Shown in pieces: positions 51,082 through 62,318 of a stretch of DNA of 64,000 bases. A program made the translations under genes and the position numbers. The stretch comes from Syngnathus acus (taxonomy: Eukaryota > Chordata > Actinopteri > Syngnathiformes > Syngnathidae). A model generated the notes under the pieces. The model had not been told where the DNA came from, searched no databases, and saw only the letters and a list, made by a program, of their open reading frames with translations. The DNA lies in NCBI RefSeq assembly GCF_901709675.1, contig NC_051103.1, positions 6,929,501-6,993,500 of the forward strand, given 5' to 3'. Positions within the stretch are counted from its first letter, which is position 1; each line of letters starts with the position of its first letter.

Positions 51082-51117
51082 GCTAGAATCTCCCGCCTCT
51101 GCACACGACTCCAGAAA

Positions 51118-51129
51118 GGAAGTGACGTA
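51118..51129. promoter_or_regulatory. msh2: ETS-CRE composite site just upstream of MSH2
   Basis: GGAAGTGACGTA joins an ETS core (GGAA) to a CRE half-site (TGACGT), 37 bases before the start codon. This arrangement is common in TATA-less housekeeping promoters. Confidence 0.5.
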
Positions 51130-51262
51130 TACGTTTTGGGAGGGTTTTTTGTTTTTGTTTTTTTAACCTTGAATTGCATCTCGCGGGTAGACTAGATATT
51201 TTGTTTTAAGAACTAAATTATTTTTGTTACTTTTTATCGTCCTGTCCAACGACTCTAAAAAA

Positions 51263-51270
51263 TGACGTCA
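51263..51270. promoter_or_regulatory. msh2: CRE palindrome TGACGTCA upstream of MSH2
   Basis: A perfect palindrome 182 bases before the MSH2 start codon, followed within 15 bases by TTTCCGG, an ETS-type core. Confidence 0.55.
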
Positions 51271-53069
51271 CGTACATTTCCGGTTAGCAAAGGCCTTCAG
51301 GTGCTCCAACTGCACAACATGTAAACAAACCATAAGATTTGCAAACTGGATTGGATGTGTCACAGATATCTGTAATGCAGTTTTGCCTTTGCTTAATGCA
51401 AGTTTTAATGGACAAGTAATCACTTAAATTGGCTGATTTGCAATGGAATCAAGTTCATTGTGACCGTCTACGTTTTTACATGCTCAGACCTTTCTTTCCT
51501 AGGTCATGAATAGTTCTCAGAAAACTGACATTCAATCGCCTTTCCTTCCGTTTCACCTATGGAAAAAAAAACTTGTTTTCAAGCTGAGAACAATCCCCAC
51601 AACAAAAGAGTCCGTTGTGCAGAGGAGATAAAATAAAACGTGAAAAATCATCCTTGCGGCCATGGCCAATGCTTCGCTGCCGCCCTCATTCTCGAGAAAG
51701 TGGCCTGTCCGATCCAGGCAAGAAAATAAATGTATATTCATGAGAGTGTTGCGCACATGTGAATGTTTGTGTCGTTGTGCGTGTGTGGAAAATGCAATCG
51801 CTTCTTATCATTTTTCCTGGAAATATTGTGACGCCAAATGTCATGAGGCACACAACGTGTCAATCAAACATGTCCTCTGCCGGACATTAAGAAATGTCAT
51901 CGGTGATGCGCTGAGTTTTGTGTGAAGGAGCATGTGATGTGTGCCACCATAGGCTTGACGACGAAAGATCAAATCTCTTTGGGAAACTTTTTTCAAAGAA
52001 TCAGCAAAGACAAAGACACAGAGAGGATGCAGCAGCTTTTGAATGTCTGCTGTCGTGAGTTGATGATTCCAATCGTTTCGTCATACATTTCAATTTTCTG
52101 TGCCAATTCTACACGTTTACGACCGTGGCTACATGGTAAGTTTATAAATTGAGTACACATGAAGAATAGTACTACTACTACCTAGTGTAAAGTCATAATG
52201 GGTGTTGTGTCTAATATTCCAAACCTCTTGTGCAACTAAAAATAGTTAGCCCGCAAATTGACAAGCACATTAATAAAAGCTGCACAGTAAAAAGGTAGCG
52301 TTATATAGCCGACAATAGACAACAGAAATGTATCAGTAGCCCTATGGCTGTGTCATGAAGCCATCACATGAGCAAGGTTTAGCGAATCTATAAATTTCTC
52401 CTCCGTAATCATCATTCTAATCTTCACCCTGCGGTTTTATGACTACTGGCGTAACTTTTGATTTAGATCACCATTGAAGTCCTCATTGTAATTGCAGCGT
52501 AGTGTGTCAGTTTGTTTTAAGTTGCCAAGGCTCACTATCAACTTTTAAAAGGTGTCACATGCAGAAATGAAAATTGCCATTGAGAACAAACTCTCAGTTC
52601 AAGTGTTGTTGGTTGACACTAGTGTAGGGATTGTAAAATGTTCCGTAAATTATTTTTTCATATTATTGTTATTATTTTTTACATATTTTACTTTGCATGT
52701 GATGCAAATTTGACATGGTATTATTGTATAAAGTTTCTTGCCATTTTAATTGTGACGTAAAGCACTTTGCGTCATTACATTTTGAATCAAATTTGATTGA
52801 ATTTGCACGTTTCCACGGGAAGTCATGCGCTTTTGGCGTCTGGCCCTTGTGTGTGCGCGCGAGTGCGCGATACAGATCGATGACGATACAGCTTGTGTCA
52901 AGTGATGGGGAAGCCAATGGGGGTGAATTGGGTAACGTGTCGGATGCAGTTTGGAAGAGGAGGAGGATGATGATGATGCGCCCTCGGTGGCTTTAAAAGG
53001 GAGAAGCTTCTGGACGTTAAAGCACAGCATTGGAACCACAACGCTCCATCATCATCCTCCATTCTCATC
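51271..53069. other. Spacer between MSH2 and the GTP cyclohydrolase gene
   Basis: About 1.8 kb between divergent genes. No exon is seen. It contains E-boxes of the CATGTGA/TCACATGA type (51931-51937 and 52364-52371) and a TATA-like element close to the right-hand gene. Confidence 0.6.
52992..52998 (+). promoter_or_regulatory. TATA-like element of the GTP cyclohydrolase gene
   Basis: TTTAAAA, 72 bases before the start codon, would place transcription start near 53025 and leave a 5' UTR of about 45 bases. Confidence 0.5.
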
Positions 53070-54653
53070 ATGAACGGCCACTGCAACGGTAACGCGAGCG
53101 ACGTCGCCGCGGAGGAGTTCCACTGCAACAACGGCTTCCCCGAGGTGAGCGTCAAGAAGGCGGTGGTGGTGGCGGCATCGGTTCACCGCAAGCTCCACGA
53201 AGGCTCCCGCAAGGAGGAGGAGGAGGAGGTCCAGTGCCGACTGCCTGCCCTGCAGGCCGCCTACAGCAGCATCCTGCGGGAGCTCGGCGAGGACGTCGAC
53301 CGCCAGGGTCTGCTGCGCACGCCGCTGCGCGCCGCCAAAGCCATGCAATTCTTCACCAGGGGCTACCACGAGACCGTGGAAGGTGAGAACATCAAAATTA
53401 TGAAACTCTTTCAAATGCAACACCAATAACATCATTAAAATGAGTGATATGGGTTTGCATTGTTGCACCGTTTACATGTAACCCATGGCATCATTTCACT
53501 TTTAAGACCAACAATTTTGCATTATTTTCACGAGATTGCACTATTTCCAGTCCAAATGCAATCAAATTGCAGCTTATATCATTTTTAGATCAATAATGTG
53601 GCTTTAGTATTAATCATAATGTAGTATTTGCCATTTCAACTCTTCTACATTGCTTTTGTAACACATTTGAGCACATTTAACTCAACGGGATTTGTCACGT
53701 TATCGATTCCGAGCGGCTTCTGATAAAAGTGTGAACAATCAATTCCTGTCAACATCCGACACAGTGAACGATGGCTTCAACCGTACTGAATTGGGACAAC
53801 AAAAATGTCACGTAACGCTATGTCGCTGCCTCGCCAGATGTGCTGAACGACGCCATATTTGACGAGGACCACGACGAGATGGTGATCGTGAAGGCCATCG
53901 ACATGTTCTCCCTGTGTGAGCATCATCTGGTGCCCTTTTTCGGGAAAGTGAGTTCCCTCGGGATGCAGCAACAAGCAGAGTCTTGTCTTTGGTGCTGCTT
54001 TAGGAGTCGGCTGATTTTTTTTCTGTCTTTGTCTTTGCAAGGTCCACATTGGGTATATTCCCAACAAGAAAGTGGTGGGCCTTAGCAAGCTGGCGAGGTG
54101 ATTAAAAAAAAACACATGATTTTTGTGCGATCGCTGTGACCTAAACACTACAATCTGATCATCATTGACTGAATGTGATGAGTAAAAAAGTTCTTTTCTT
54201 TGCAGGATTGTGGAGATCTTCAGTCGAAGGCTTCAAGGTGAGACACAATACTGGTGTACACCATGTTGTGCAAAGAAAAATGATTTGAATGTAATCCCAA
54301 TAATGTTAGATATAAAATAATTAGAGAAAATATTTCTAAATAAAAAGTAATTTTGTCTTTTTTTTTTCTTAGTTCAAGAGCGTCTCACCAAGCAGATTGC
54401 CATGGGATTATCCGACGCGCTGAAACCCAAAGGCGTGGCCGTGGTGATCGAGGCGGCGTAAGTATGAGCATGCGGACATACACACACGCGAACATCCTGT
54501 TTTACTGGCGACTGTTTTGCACGCAGGCACATGTGCATGGTGATGCGCGGCGTGCAGAAGATGAACAGCCGCACGGTGACCAGCTCCATGTTGGGGGTCT
54601 ACATGGAAGACCCCAAAGCCAGGGAGGAGTTCCTGTCCCTTACCCAGCATTGA
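53070..54653 (+). CDS. gch1: GTP cyclohydrolase I (gch1/gch2 family)
   Basis: This enzyme converts GTP to dihydroneopterin triphosphate, the first step toward tetrahydrobiopterin and pteridine pigments, in the cytosol. Six exons: 53070-53382, 53838-53947, 54042-54097, 54206-54237, 54373-54457 and 54527-54653. They total 723 bases, giving 240 residues. The N-terminal 65 residues vary in the family and here include an acidic run (EEEEE). The catalytic domain carries the zinc ligands in LCEHHLVPF and in AHMCMVMRG, and the GTP-binding segment [20 protein letters not shown]. The C-terminus ([19 protein letters not shown]) aligns with human GCH1. Teleosts have a second paralogue, gch2, active in pigment cells, and I cannot tell from sequence alone which one this is; the symbol stands for the family. 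It lies between MSH2 and CRIPT, where mammals have no such gene. Confidence 0.93.
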
Positions 54654-55068
54654 GAAGATGGGAAGGCGGATTCATGAACAAAACAAAAACACCATACATC
54701 AAAGCTTGAAGAATTTTGTGTACTGTGATTCCAAGTGCCTTTTTTCGAAATATTTAATATTTCTAATCAATATGCAATTATTATTCACTGATATGTTTAA
54801 TGTTCATTGTAACAAGTGCAATTACTGTGACTTTTCCTACCCTGACGGGAATTTCATTGCTGCTTGTGCAAAATGGTACTGTTAAAACCTTTTCTCACTT
54901 TAGTATTATTATGCAATTGTAATTCTGTTAGTCCACGTCTTTGTAATATACAGCTTTTGTAAGATATGCACTCTTATTTCTGTGTGGGGAGGAAGAAAGA
55001 AGAGGGCTGAGCGAGTGAGTTTTGCTTTTTTGTCATTTGTAGCATTTCTATTGATTAGTATTTACCCA

Positions 55069-55074
55069 AATAAA
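55069..55074 (+). terminator. GTP cyclohydrolase polyadenylation signal AATAAA
   Basis: AATAAA about 415 bases after the stop. The opposing CRIPT signal begins only 40 bases further on. Confidence 0.55.
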
Positions 55075-55113
55075 AAGAATACAAATACTGCCAGAATGAT
55101 GTTTGTGGCCATT

Positions 55114-55119
55114 TTTATT
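55114..55119 (-). terminator. cript: CRIPT polyadenylation signal
   Basis: Minus-strand AATAAA about 225 bases past the CRIPT stop. Cleavage 15-30 bases downstream would fall inside the 3' end zone of the convergent GTP cyclohydrolase gene. Confidence 0.55.
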
Positions 55120-55343
55120 GACCTTTGTTCGACTAAAGGAGACACAGCAAAATATAAATCATATCCTATACACACAAAAAACAAAAAATTAAAAAGTACA
55201 ACTGAACGCAATGGGAATTACAGTTGAAAACTAGATGGCTGCATTGTGACTATCACACTGGAATTTGGAGTTGAAAGCGTTCAAGGGTGTCCTGAGGGAA
55301 CCCTTGTTGGGTTCAGGTGACCAACGCATGACATCCGGCAAGG

Positions 55344-56905
55344 TCACACTGACGTCTGCTTGTAGTTGGTGGTGTCGAGAACCTTTTTCCCACACATGGC
55401 ACAGATTCCTGAGGACAGCGCAGAGATGAGCATGTGAGCCGGCCACACATGCAAAAACCTCCCTCCAGGGTGTTGTTTTATGAAATATCTTTTATGGGAT
55501 ACAGTCGGCACAATGTTGCACTTGTTTGGAGTCAGTTTTATAGTGTGCGCACACACACAGCCTTAGTGAGCGTGTGATCGCAGCGTCAGTTGACAGCATG
55601 TTGCCTGCCATTTGGATCGCCACCATGTTAAGGACAGGACTCAATTATTATGGTCATCCCGACTATTAACATTTGGAATTTTTTCAAGTTGAGGGAATAA
55701 AGGAGAGATTGTGGTTCGAAAATGTCATTTCGAGCATTAAGACCAAAAGCCATTATTCTCCCATAGGCAAATAAAAACGTCCGTGAAAACCTGTGCAGAG
55801 CGGCGACCAACCTTTCTTGTAAGCGCAGCCTTGGCAGTAGTGCGAGCCCGACTGATGGACGGAGCTCTTGCAGATGCGACACGTGGCGAAGCCCGTCTTG
55901 CCGTACGGGTCAAACCTGAAACATGGGCGTAAGTATCTTGGTGTAAACAACCGTCCATAAAGATATGAAATTGGTGACCTGATGCTCACCTGGCTTTCTT
56001 TGACGTCAGCAGCTTGTTTTCGTTACGCTGGCGGCCTCCGCTTTCTGGAACAAAAAAGACAAATATTTTCATTTATAGCATAAATACATCAGTAATTGAC
56101 ACTCATCCACCTAAAATTGATTGTAATTACTGTAGATTTTGGTTTTGAATGTCATTGTCAGTTGCGTGTGTGTGGAGGGGGTGCATACGTCATGAATCCG
56201 ATTTTCATTTCAAGGCAATATTCCCCGCCACTCCATGTAACTCGAGAGCATCAGTGTGGAAAATGAAGTGATGTGTGTGTCATGTGCATGGAAGGAACAC
56301 AATGTTTTCTTTTAATTAATTACCTATGACATATTTGAATTAGCATGCTGTGCCAACAGTGGAACAACGTCCATTCGATTTTTTAGCATTTGATTGGTGA
56401 AGCGCATCCAACTTATTTACACATTATATTCCTCATTTTAATATGTACAACCTGAGACTTGGTGAGGGTTTTAAGGTCAAGTACAAAAGTTGAATGGATA
56501 GAACCTTCAGTCTTGGGGAAGTCAAAAGCCTAAGAAATCATATACCTTTTTTTCCACATATAACTGTTAATATTTGCGTTATGTCTCCAATTATAAAAAA
56601 ACAAGTCTGCATATACATTTTACAACCTTTTCCCTGACTGTGTAAACGTCCTCTTACCGATCGTATTCCGTGCTCCATCCTTCCAAGTGTCAGGGGTGAT
56701 AACTCGACCAAGCTTCTTCTCGCCTAAGACAATATTGGTCACACGGGCTGAGATGTTTAATAGTGATTTTAGTACATAAACAAACACAATTTTAGCTAGC
56801 AGACATTTTAGCACAGGGTAGCGCGTCATTCGTGAAAACAAACATTTAGCTCACATATGAATACAGATGATCGTTTACGGTATACTTACACTTTTCACAG
56901 ACCAT
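55344..56905 (-). CDS. cript: CRIPT, cysteine-rich PDZ-binding protein
   Basis: CRIPT is a small cytoplasmic protein that binds the third PDZ domain of PSD-95 and links it to microtubules; more recent work ties it to the minor spliceosome. Five exons: 56890-56905, 56658-56723, 55990-56044, 55812-55915 and 55344-55408. They total 306 bases, giving 101 residues, the same length as human. The first coding exon is only 16 bases (MVCEK plus one base) and is fixed by the donor GTAAGT and by phase. Repeated CxxC pairs bind zinc (CEKC, CRIC, CQGC, CAMC). The last four residues, QTSV, are the PDZ ligand. It is head-to-head with PIGF, as in mammals. Confidence 0.97.
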
Positions 56906-57566
56906 ATTGACCTTTTATATGTGGTGAAAATAAAACACGAACTCGCTAAAGCCCGAGACTTTACGGACGCTAGCTAGCTGCGAGTGATGTTTGTAAACAT
57001 CCGGTTATTGATGACGTAACACATCAAATCGTGCGAGATTTCGAAAAGTGATTGGTTGTCAGCAGTTCAAGTCTATGTTTATAAGCAATTTATTTTTCGT
57101 AGCTTTTGTATTTAATCCAATAATTATTTATATTTAAAAATTAGAAACGTGCAATGTAGCGGGATACTACCGGTTCTAGATGACGTGTGGTCGGTGATTT
57201 GTCAACGTCATAGAATTATGAAATGTGATTGGCTGACAGGTTGTTAATCGCCTTTTTTAATTTTCTTATCTTTTAGTACTTTTTTTCCAATACTTATTTC
57301 CTTGAACATGAACTAAGATGTATTACTAATGTAGCATATAAATTCGACCAAAAAAAAAGCCATGACTATGAACTTCTGGTACTTGATGACGTCGACTCAT
57401 CAGATTGGTCAAACGCTACGGTCTTCACTGTGACTGGCTGACAGAACTATGAGCAACCTCATATTTACGGAAGTGATGCACAGCAATACATGGACGTTTC
57501 GCTACTGCTCAGTCGCGCTTTATTCTCTCTTTTAAGATCTTAATTAGACTATTTTCGTTGAGCGCC
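56906..57566. promoter_or_regulatory. Bidirectional CRIPT/PIGF promoter with three diverged tandem modules
   Basis: Three copies of a module occur in 450 bases. Each has GATGACGT (57010-57017, 57179-57186, 57385-57392), then after 39-46 bases an inverted CCAAT element in a longer shared string: GTGATTGGTTGTCAG at 57049, GTGATTGGCTGACAG at 57225 and GTGACTGGCTGACAG at 57430. Copies 1 and 2 are both preceded by CCGGTT, and copy 3 by CTGGTA. The downstream AT-rich parts of copies 1 and 2 also align (CCAATA.TTATTT and AATGTAGC). An ETS core CGGAAGTG lies at 57468-57475, nearest PIGF. The module start-to-start distances are 169 and 206 bases. CRE, CCAAT and ETS are classic elements of TATA-less bidirectional promoters. 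Confidence 0.75.
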
Positions 57567-58763
57567 ATGTGGGACCACGAGATTCGAGCCATGGTGAGCA
57601 CCCACGCCATCATAGCCGCCTCGATCCTCGTAGCCACTGTTGTACCTGCGGCGCTCGTCCCAGATTTCTCTATATACGGTACCCACCTGGTGTGGCTCTA
57701 CTCGGTGTCCGGTGCCGTTGTCGCCGTCAGCGTCGCCATATTCTGGCTTCTCGGCATCTCGCCGCCGACCAAGAAGCATTCCTTGGGATACAAGGTTAGA
57801 GAACACTGTCCGGAGATTAAAGGGGTTTATTGTGAGCATGCGTGCTTGTCAGACTGTCAAACTACAGAAATGATCAAATAAGTAAATTCTTTTCTTTTCT
57901 TTTCTTTGTGCAGCTGTCTAGGTTGTTTCGTTCCTGTTTGTACTTCTTTCTGTCCTGCTTGTTCTTCCACACCGTAGTGGTTCTCTACGGAGCTCCCCTG
58001 ATTGAGTGAGTAAAATAGACTTAATTCAACAAAACTTCAGTTAGAGTAGAAACTAATTATTAATTTCCAATTTTTTCCTGTGTGACACAAATGTCCGCTT
58101 TCCAGCTCAGCTTTGGAGACCTTTTCTCTAGCGGTGCTGTTGTCCTCTCTCACCACGGTTCGGTGTCTTTGTGTGCTTGGACCAAACGTCCAAGCTTGGA
58201 TCCGGGTCTTCAGTCGACACGGGTAACGAGTGTTTTTTAGTTAAGCCCATTTTAAGGCTTTATGTGGCCTGCAAAAAATCGAATTATGTGACATTCAGCC
58301 TTTCCGCCACTAGATGGCGGCAGCAAACTTCACAACATGCAGCCATTTTCATTCACTTCATTGGGGATTTCTTTTTCGAGTTGACCCAAGTCAAGGTACC
58401 ACTTTATTTGGATCCTTGTGTTAAAAATGTCTGCCTTTCCTTTGCAGAGCAATGTCTGTTTGGGACACTTGCCTCCAGATCACGGTAGCCTTGACAGTGT
58501 TGGGTGCCTGGATGGGAGCCTTCCCAATACCTTTGGACTGGGACAAGCCTTGGCAGGTTAGCACATGGGGGACGATTAAATTATTTCAAACAATTAAAGA
58601 TGACCTTAATATGATGATTTAATGACCTTACCTGCTAACTTATCATCAGGTTTGGCCGATATCCTGCAGCCTGGGCGCCATGTTGGGCTACCTGTCGGGC
58701 CTGGTGGTGGCGCCCATGTGGATTCATTACAACCGTAAGCAGCTAACCTACAAGTGCAAATGA
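57567..58763 (+). CDS. pigf: PIGF, GPI ethanolamine phosphate transferase stabilising subunit
   Basis: PIGF is an ER multi-pass membrane protein that partners PIGO and PIGG, adding ethanolamine phosphate to the GPI anchor precursor. Five exons: 57567-57794, 57914-58005, 58106-58222, 58448-58556 and 58650-58763. They total 660 bases, giving 219 residues, the same as human. Hydrophobic segments recur through the chain (IIAASILVATVVPAALV, LVWLYSVSGAVVAVSVAIFW, FFLSCLFFHTVVVLYG and others), fitting about six membrane spans. Diagnostic stretches include VLYGAPLI, IPLDWDKPWQVWPISC and the C-terminal NRKQLTYK. It shares a promoter with CRIPT. A near-perfect CTCF site lies in intron 3. Confidence 0.96.
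58307..58321 (+). promoter_or_regulatory. CTCF consensus site in PIGF intron 3
   Basis: CCACTAGATGGCGGC matches the CTCF core consensus CCASYAGRKGGCRSY at all 15 positions. It is the best such match I found in the window. Confidence 0.6.
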
Positions 58764-60976
58764 TGGACAAGCCCGATTTTCCAGTCACAGCAGGTGCAGT
58801 CCTTTCCCTTTTTCCTGCTATTTATTTGAATTCCCGACGCCAATGTGCTATGAGCCACCTTGTTTTTGTAGTGTCATTTTTACATGAATTAAAAAGCATT
58901 GCTTTAGTCTTTGAACCCTCTGATCTGCTGACTCACCACCTTTTAAAGACATTCAAAGTCGCAATGTAGAGAGGATGCCGACCCCAAGTAAAGTATTTTT
59001 GAATTGATTTTCTGCTCAAGAGTCATAAGGGAGCGGTCAATGTGGCACCCAGACGTATTCTGCTACTTCGTAGTTCATGAAGGTGCTGTGATGAATGCTG
59101 TTCTTTTTTTAAAGCGCCATTAATCTCCCCCTCCCCTTTTTCCCGTGGGCCCCCATGTCGGCATTTCATTTTTAAGAATGTTCATTCCAAATTCTAACAC
59201 AGACTAGAAACGCTATTTTAAAGGCCAAACGTTCTACATTGTAACCCTGACTTGAAGTCCTAATACGACTCATGGCATTTCGTGAGCTTATTTTTCCTTT
59301 CCACTTGTGTGCGCCTGTCCATTTTGCCCCATGTTTGAACTCTCATACGCGGAAAGGGAAGAAAATTCCAGATGCCCCTGCCAACATCAATCAGTCAATT
59401 TGACCATGCTTCAAATCTAATCTGACCACAAGCCATTTGATCCATCAGGTGTATTTTTTGGAGCGCGAGTACACGAGGGGACATCACATCATAAAGGCGT
59501 TAGCGTTATGATTGATGGATTTGTGGACAGGCGTCTCCGCTGCCTTGTTGCATGCGGGAGAACGTTATTCATTCATTATGTTCCGGGGGCGAGTAGAGGT
59601 GATTTGTCACTTCTTAGTGTAGCAGCCGGCTGGAGTGCGTGGCCTTGATTTTTCTGCAGACCTTATTTTTCTTCTTTTAATAGCAAATGTGAGTCTGGTT
59701 TACTTTGGATAATTAAATTTGGTGGACATGACCCACAAAAAAAGTCTCAAGAACAAAAAAAGATAAAGGAAGTCTGCCATTTTGGTTTGAATTGGACATT
59801 TTCGGATTATTATGGTCATTTCTGGGCAGTCTTCAAATTTGGAAAATTCAGCAAATTTGGTCATCAAGTCTATCAGGAGTAGAATCACCAAAAAGTATTG
59901 AGATGCCAAAGATACAGCAAGTCTGCCACTTTATTCTGAAGCAGCCATTTCCAGAAAATCCAAAGACAATATTCTTTGCATTAACTGTCAAGAGGTACAT
60001 TTGCCTAACACTGCATCCGAGAGAGCCTCAATCTTGTATCATCACAGCCCACTTGAGCAGTCTTGTTTTGTGGTAACAATGGCTCCTTTTGTTATGCTCG
60101 CCAGGAGAGCTGCATGACAACATGTTTGCCGTGCGGTAACACGACACTCCAACTGTTAATGAAGCACGGCGGGCGAGTGCACGCAGGAAGCAAACATGGG
60201 AGAAGGGGGTGGAGGGGTGAGACAAGTGTGAGGGGAGGGAGTGTGAAATGACATCTTTTTCAAATGGAGGATGGGCAAAACGCATCAAATGGGAAGTGTA
60301 ACCTCGCTTGACGTCTTCTGGCTCACTTCCTGCCCTAGTATGAAACATGCATTGATTCAACTTAACCTTTGTCCTGAGATCATGGCTGCTTACGTGTTTT
60401 GTCCATAATAACTCCATTTCTGTTGGAAGCAAAGCAGAGGAATAGACAAAATAGATGAGTAAAAAAGTGACATTTGCATGACGTGAGGCGAGCAGCCCAT
60501 GTTTACAGAGGACTAAGCTGCTACAGCGGAGACCACCTGTTGTTCTAAAGCTGCGTCACATGACCTCGCCAGAAGATCAATACGAGCGCATCATGGCTGA
60601 GGGCCTGCTTTAAACTTGTCGATGAGAGAGAAGTAAAGGGATAATTTCGGCATCCTGCTCGACATTACAGGCTGCACAAAAAAACAAATGTGCCCAAATA
60701 GGAATGAACCATATGACACATAAGGAAACAATCCCCTTAAAATTTATTCAATTGAATATCTTTTTTTTGTACAAAAGAAAATGTGACATTGTTTTGTTCG
60801 TGCAAGATGAATTGTTATTTTTGACATTTCCAAGAAACGGGAAAATGGAGGCTCATTGTTGGGTTGACATGTCACAAGCGCCGTTTCCACCAAGTAGCAG
60901 ACCACGCGGAACCGAGTCTCCGGATGAAATAGGTGGCGAAAAAGTGTCAAGTGAAGATTAGGTTGGGTGGCGGCGG
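58764..60976. other. Convergent spacer between PIGF and COX7A2L
   Basis: About 2.2 kb with no supportable exon. It holds the PIGF 3' UTR, a diverged 149-base tandem duplication (59722-59955) and, on the right, the COX7A2L 3' UTR. Open frames such as 60028-60432 (minus) have no splice context. Confidence 0.55.
59722..59955. repeat. Diverged tandem duplication with ~149-bp offset
   Basis: AAAGATAAAGGAAGTCTGCC at 59759 recurs as AAAGATACAGCAAGTCTGCC at 59908, with matching flanks on both sides (ACCCACAAAAAAAGTCT against ATCACCAAAAAGTATTG). Part of the left unit is also found inverted at 24300-24340, so the sequence belongs to an interspersed repeat. Confidence 0.55.
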
Positions 60977-62226
60977 TCACTTTCTGGGCTGGGCGGCCAT
61001 GTAGAGTGCCACCAGGCAATAGAGAGCGCCCCCTACGGTTAGGGCCATGGTGGTGCGGTACAGCAGCCTGTCGGGGACGCCGCGCTTCAGGTGAATGGGG
61101 ATGCCATCCGATTTCTAAAATACAGAAAGAAAAAAAACCTAAAAGTTTCTTGGCTTAAATAAAAGATAGTTGCTGCAATTACGAAAACATCAATACGCTA
61201 ATTACTCTTGCGTTATTGATCGCGCCGTGCTGTTCCGTTCCTCCCGGTGGTGAGCTGGTGATTGATTCGCCAAGGCCAAATCGAAGGGAAAAGTGGACCG
61301 AAATGTGTTGCTTTTTGAAAAGAACATTACCTGGAATATTCTCTGAAGGTCGGGCACCTTGTTGGCCCCCAAATATTCCACCACCGGTTTTGCTTCTGAC
61401 ACCACTTTGGTGGGTGTGGCAAAAATCAGGGATGATGATTCGGCTGGTGCTGCTGGCCTCAAACCCTGCACAATGTATAAAAAACAGTAAGCCACCCAAA
61501 ATGTCTATAAGGCTGCGATATGGAATTTAGGCCACATGATCCAAGCCAAGTGCTGGCATTTGTGCGCCTGAAATAACATCGCATGACCTGCCTGGCAAAG
61601 GTGATAATTACACTGTGCGAGAACGCCAAGACGAAGGTGCTAAGATGCAACAACTTCACAGCACGCAGACCTCCAGCTAACCTGTGGAAATGGGATTTAC
61701 TATTTCCCACCTCAAGTTTGAGTACTTCTTGATATGTGTGTTCGAACTACTGTGGAACATTCAATTTAGTAAATAGTCCAAATATGTTCATTGCAAGAAA
61801 CCACGCCCCCAAATACAAGAGTATTTGGCTCCTCACGCTTTACTGGAGTATCTGTAACTTTGAGTATGTGAACAACAAGCACGTTTTGCATACACTGTAA
61901 TTCCTCCTTGTTGGATTTACCATATGTTGCCTCGGGCTGAATTTTTTAATGCATCCTAAAGGGCTCAAACATAAAGTGAATTGTGCTATTTCACCCAAAT
62001 TCAACGCGTATGAGTTTCCTTTTAGTTATTACACAGGGTGGATGGAAGACGAAGTTGCATTTTACGCAAGCATGGAAGCAAGCGAGCACGGCGCCATGAA
62101 GGTCACCGCAACAGCGACCGTCCTTCTTTTGAGTCTGGCACCGATTTTAAATCTCACCTGGGGGGCGTAGGCCGTCGACGAAGACCCCGCCAGCTTCTGT
62201 GTGATGCCGCTAAATTTGTAGTACAT
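60977..62226 (-). CDS. cox7a2l: COX7A2L (SCAF1/COX7RP), respiratory supercomplex assembly factor
   Basis: A mitochondrial inner-membrane protein that joins complex III dimers to complex IV in supercomplexes. Three exons: 62158-62226, 61331-61465 and 60977-61114. They total 342 bases, giving 113 residues (human 114). The N-terminus [14 protein letters not shown] and the segment LIFATPTKV mark COX7A2L rather than COX7A1 or COX7A2. The C-terminal domain has [20 protein letters not shown] followed by one membrane span ([20 protein letters not shown]). The His in IPIHLKRG is present; the mouse short allele that fails to bind complex IV lacks residues in this stretch. The end is QPRK. The start is fixed by the family N-terminus. 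Confidence 0.96.
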
Positions 62227-62318
62227 CTTGATCGTAGGGGAAAATAACACACGGACACACTGGTGACGACACAACCAGCCGGCGAAAAGGGCTTCCTGCT
62301 TCGGGCGTCGATGGGAAA

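Noticed and set aside
53052-53468. 138-codon minus-strand frame opposite GTP cyclohydrolase exon 1
   Set aside because: It is antisense to a verified exon with high GC at third positions. It is a shadow frame.
61024-61038. CTCF-like motif (ACCGTAGGGGGCGCT on the minus strand)
   Set aside because: It lies in COX7A2L coding exon 3, encoding the TVGGALY membrane span. The sequence is explained by the protein.
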